Below are positions 61,789 through 64,000 of a stretch of DNA of 64,000 nt, piece by piece; position 1 is the stretch's first letter, and each line of letters starts with the position of its first letter. The stretch covers positions 3,345,501-3,409,500 of the forward strand of contig NZ_CP080025.1 of assembly GCF_020463795.1 (NCBI RefSeq), given 5' to 3'. This DNA is from Echinicola marina (GTDB lineage Bacteria; Bacteroidota; Bacteroidia; Cytophagales; Cyclobacteriaceae). Made by a program: the position numbers and the translations under genes. Under the pieces are notes generated by a model. That model searched no databases and had not been told where the DNA came from. It worked only from the letters and a program-made list of their open reading frames with translations.

Positions 61789-62862
61789 TTACATCAAAGT
61801 TCTCAGCCTATTTTTAAGAGGGGTTTCCACAAAATAATAAAGTAGAAAGGAAATGAAATAGAGCATAATAAGCAGTAATAACACAGAAGAAATGTGGATA
61901 TCCAAGTACTCTTGGAAAATGCCAGCATGGATCAAATAAAAGGCATAGCTGCTTTTGCCCAGAATCTGAATTGGTTTTGAACCTAAAAATCTTTGAATCC
62001 AGGTTTTTTCATTGAGTAATCCCCAAAAGAAAGGGGCTATTCCGAATAAGGGTAAAATGAAATTGTTAATTATGATTCCCTGCCAACTGTGATCTCCGGT
62101 ATCCGGGAACTTGGCAATAATCGATAAGGCATAAATAGAAATAATTATTCCAAATCCCCCTAGGAATGTACACCGCTTGATATGTTTTTTTTTGTTTTGA
62201 ACATAAAACTTCGCTAATACCATCCCTACCAGAAACTCGAATACTCTTCCAAAAAAAGAAAAGTTAAACAGGAATTTCAAATTTGGGATAAAGTCAGAAG
62301 CTAGTATATGTTGGCCTAAATATCCAACAATAATACCTAATGTGATGATAGATATGGAAAGCGTGATGATCCTTGTCGGGATATTTTTAAAAAGAGCTGG
62401 GGCTAATATTGGTGAGATCAAATAGAAACATTCTTCTACAGATAGTGTCCATGCTTGAGGAATTCCGGTGAATATAAAACTGCTGAAGAACCCCTTTAAT
62501 AGAGTGAGGTTCATTAACAATTCAAGGAGCTTGTTGTAGGTAAATGATTGATAATATCCTACATAAATTACGAATGTAAAAATGGTCAATAGAAAATATA
62601 ATGGATATATTTTAGTGAACCTATTCCAAAGGTATTCCTTGTAGTCGAAATCTTTATTCAATAGGTATTTATAGGTTATGATGAAACCACTTAATACAAA
62701 AAAGATGGTTACTCCTACGTGAAATTCTTTGATGGATTTAATGAAAAATAATGGGCTTTGTTCAATAGTAAATGGGGGGATATGATGAAAAAACACCATC
62801 AAAGCTGCTATGAATCTGATACCGGTGAGCGCTGGTAAATATGGAGTATTCAATTCATTCAA
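61789..62862 (-). CDS. Acyltransferase family 3 (OafA/YrhL-like) membrane protein
   Basis: The 357-residue inner-membrane protein has about ten hydrophobic segments and the acyltransferase 3 motifs LTGIRFIAALMVFFHHIPPF (catalytic His), FFVLSGFIITYKYL and NRFTKIYPLYFL, plus WTLSVEECFYLISPIL. Such proteins O-acetylate or otherwise acylate surface glycans. It lies 111 bases upstream of the GT2 gene and probably modifies the same glycan. Confidence 0.9.
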   Translation of the reverse strand: MNELNTPYLPALTGIRFIAALMVFFHHIPPFTIEQSPLFFIKSIKEFHVGVTIFFVLSGFIITYKYLLNKDFDYKEYLWNRFTKIYPLYFLLTIFTFVIYVGYYQSFTYNKLLELLMNLTLLKGFFSSFIFTGIPQAWTLSVEECFYLISPILAPALFKNIPTRIITLSISIITLGIIVGYLGQHILASDFIPNLKFLFNFSFFGRVFEFLVGMVLAKFYVQNKKKHIKRCTFLGGFGIIISIYALSIIAKFPDTGDHSWQGIIINNFILPLFGIAPFFWGLLNEKTWIQRFLGSKPIQILGKSSYAFYLIHAGIFQEYLDIHISSVLLLLIMLYFISFLLYYFVETPLKNRLRTLM

Positions 62863-63186
62863 AATTAAAGAAGTAAGGAATGGTTAAAATTGTTTGGGAT
62901 TTATGGATTCAAAAGTGAAACAAATGATAGACAATTTTACGGTCAAATATTAACTTTTCTTCATGAAATCCCATAAATCCATCAACATGACGATGTCTAA
63001 TAGCAACTTTGGCTTAGGAGAAATGAGTGGAAAGTAGCGAAAAATCCTTTTGTGGCCTCTTTAGAAGAATAATTGCCAATTCCTGACGGTTTTTTGCTAC
63101 CGTCCTTTCTATTTATTGGAGTAGTTTTGAGTTATTGAATCATCCTAGTTGATGCTTGCTAAGTAGGTTGGCCCAAAATAATTACT
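62863..63186. other. Intergenic region between acyltransferase and GH43-like gene
   Basis: Divergent promoters are expected here, but no convincing TTG/TAnnTTTG pair or ORF was seen. A short stem GACGG/CCGTC (about 63086-63106) is too weak to call. Confidence 0.4.
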
Positions 63187-64000
63187 ATGAATGAATATAT
63201 TTACCATTATCCCAAGCGGTTTCATAAACTGTTTTTAGCGAATGTTTTTTTGAGGTCGCTATTGAATGTTGCTTGCTTGGTGCTTTTTTTATTGCTGTCG
63301 AGCAATTCCCTGATGGCTCAACATGATGATCTTAGCCATGCACCTGCTCCGATATTTAGAGATCCTATTTATGATGGGGCGGCAGATCCTGTGATGGTGT
63401 GGAACAAAGGTGAACAATCCTGGTGGATGTTATATACTGCCCGAAGGGCCAATATGCCCACACAAGATGTGTCTGCCTATTATGGAAACCGCATTGGAAT
63501 AGCGGAGACAAAGGACCATGGGCAAACTTGGGTTTTTAGAGGCTATTTGGATTTGGAATTTGAAAAGGGCTGGAATACTTTTTGGGCACCAGAAGTGATT
63601 TGTCATGATGGAAAGTACCATATGTTTGTTTCATATATTCAAGGCGTAAGAAATCATTGGGGAGGAAAGAGTAATATCCATTATTTTACCAGCAAAAATT
63701 TGTGGGATTGGGAGCATCATGGTCCCCTGACGCTTTCCTCTGATAAGATCATTGATGCTACGATTTTCAAAATGCCCAATGATAAGTTTCGTATTTGGTA
63801 TAAAGATGACAGCCGTGGAGGTATTACCATGGTGTCGGAATCGGATGATTTGGTGAATTGGGAAACAAAGGATATACCCGCTATTGGCGGTGGGGCGCAC
63901 GAAGGCCCCAAAGTGTTTGAATACAAAGGTTTCTATTGGATGCTTACTGATGAATGGCATGGATTGAGAGTATATCGCTCAAATGATCTTCAAAATTGGG
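63187..64000 (+). CDS. GH43-like five-bladed beta-propeller glycoside hydrolase, 5' part
   Basis: The frame is open from the ATG at 63187 to the window end, giving 271 residues of an incomplete protein. A signal peptide (VLFLLLSSNSLMAQ) shows export. The body has propeller blades with DPVMVWNKGEQSWWMLYTARR, TFWAPEVICHDGKYHMFVSY, DATIFKMPNDKFRIWYKDD and GGAHEGPKVFEYKGFYWMLTDEWHG. Asp near the start (AADP), Asp in IDATIF and Glu in HEGPKVF line up with the Asp/Asp/Glu triad of GH43 and related clans; GH117 or GH32-like relatives are alternatives. Substrate unknown. Confidence 0.75.
   Translation, partial: MNEYIYHYPKRFHKLFLANVFLRSLLNVACLVLFLLLSSNSLMAQHDDLSHAPAPIFRDPIYDGAADPVMVWNKGEQSWWMLYTARRANMPTQDVSAYYGNRIGIAETKDHGQTWVFRGYLDLEFEKGWNTFWAPEVICHDGKYHMFVSYIQGVRNHWGGKSNIHYFTSKNLWDWEHHGPLTLSSDKIIDATIFKMPNDKFRIWYKDDSRGGITMVSESDDLVNWETKDIPAIGGGAHEGPKVFEYKGFYWMLTDEWHGLRVYRSNDLQNW

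Noticed and set aside
63086-63106. Small GACGG/CCGTC stem as a terminator or riboswitch
   Set aside because: A 5-base stem with a long loop is too weak and is not near a gene end.
1-64000. tRNA, rRNA, CRISPR arrays, transposases, integrases
   Set aside because: Reading both strands by eye gave no cloverleaf-like cluster, regularly spaced repeat array or recognisable mobile-element protein; a dedicated scan was not possible.

Overview
The window comes from a Bacteroidota chromosome, most likely an aerobic marine- or soil-type Cytophagales member (Cyclobacteriaceae such as Echinicola, Cyclobacterium or Algoriphagus). This rests on two SusC/SusD polysaccharide-utilisation loci (PULs) each led by an ECF sigma/FecR pair, many lipoproteins, TAT-type 'RRxFIK' secreted enzymes, moderate AT-richness, AT-rich leaders without clear Shine-Dalgarno sequences, and candidate TAnnTTTG promoters. 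The genus is an inference. I saw no rRNA, tRNA, CRISPR array, transposase or phage gene.

Region 1 (1-8.9 kb): the 3' end of an outer-membrane barrel gene, then a minus-strand operon of MbnH-like di-haem protein, MbnP-like lipoprotein, second di-haem protein and a barrel with an N-terminal CxxC. Two copies of a palindromic, non-coding, MITE-like repeat flank this operon. Next come a small Cys-motif membrane protein, hemN with an FNR-like box at a class II position, a small conserved protein and an alpha/beta hydrolase.

Region 2 (8.9-19 kb): a Gfo/Idh/MocA oxidoreductase, then DUF4861 lipoprotein, kduI and kduD (unsaturated uronate catabolism) with a LacI-type operator candidate before kduI. 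A large orphan lipoprotein, a 2H phosphoesterase, a YgiD-like dioxygenase and a secreted EEP-family phosphodiesterase follow.

Region 3 (19.5-36.7 kb): PUL 1. ECF sigma, FecR, SusC with STN domain, SusD, a SusE-like protein, GH76, GH125, GH92, a ROK kinase and GH78 make an alpha-mannan programme: GH76 cuts the 1,6-backbone, SusCDE import the fragments, GH125/GH92 release mannose and the ROK protein may phosphorylate a sugar. GH78 suggests the substrate also carries rhamnose.

Region 4 (36.9-50.9 kb): PUL 2. ECF sigma, FecR, SusC with STN, a large SusD, a DUF4361-type lipoprotein, an IPT/TIG plus NHL-like surface protein, a glutaminase-A-like six-hairpin enzyme and a basic-secretory-protein metallopeptidase. 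It has no recognisable classical polysaccharide-cleaving enzyme, so its substrate is open. The two sigma genes share a 14-bp palindrome, CTAAA-N4-TTTAG, in their leaders.

Region 5 (51.2-62.9 kb): a surface-glycan locus. One plus-strand GT4 gene and a small lipoprotein converge on a minus-strand operon of an MsbA-like ABC exporter and five glycosyltransferases, including a GT2-GT4 fusion and a DUF616 enzyme. A further GT2 and a membrane acyltransferase lie upstream. The window ends inside a secreted GH43-like beta-propeller enzyme.
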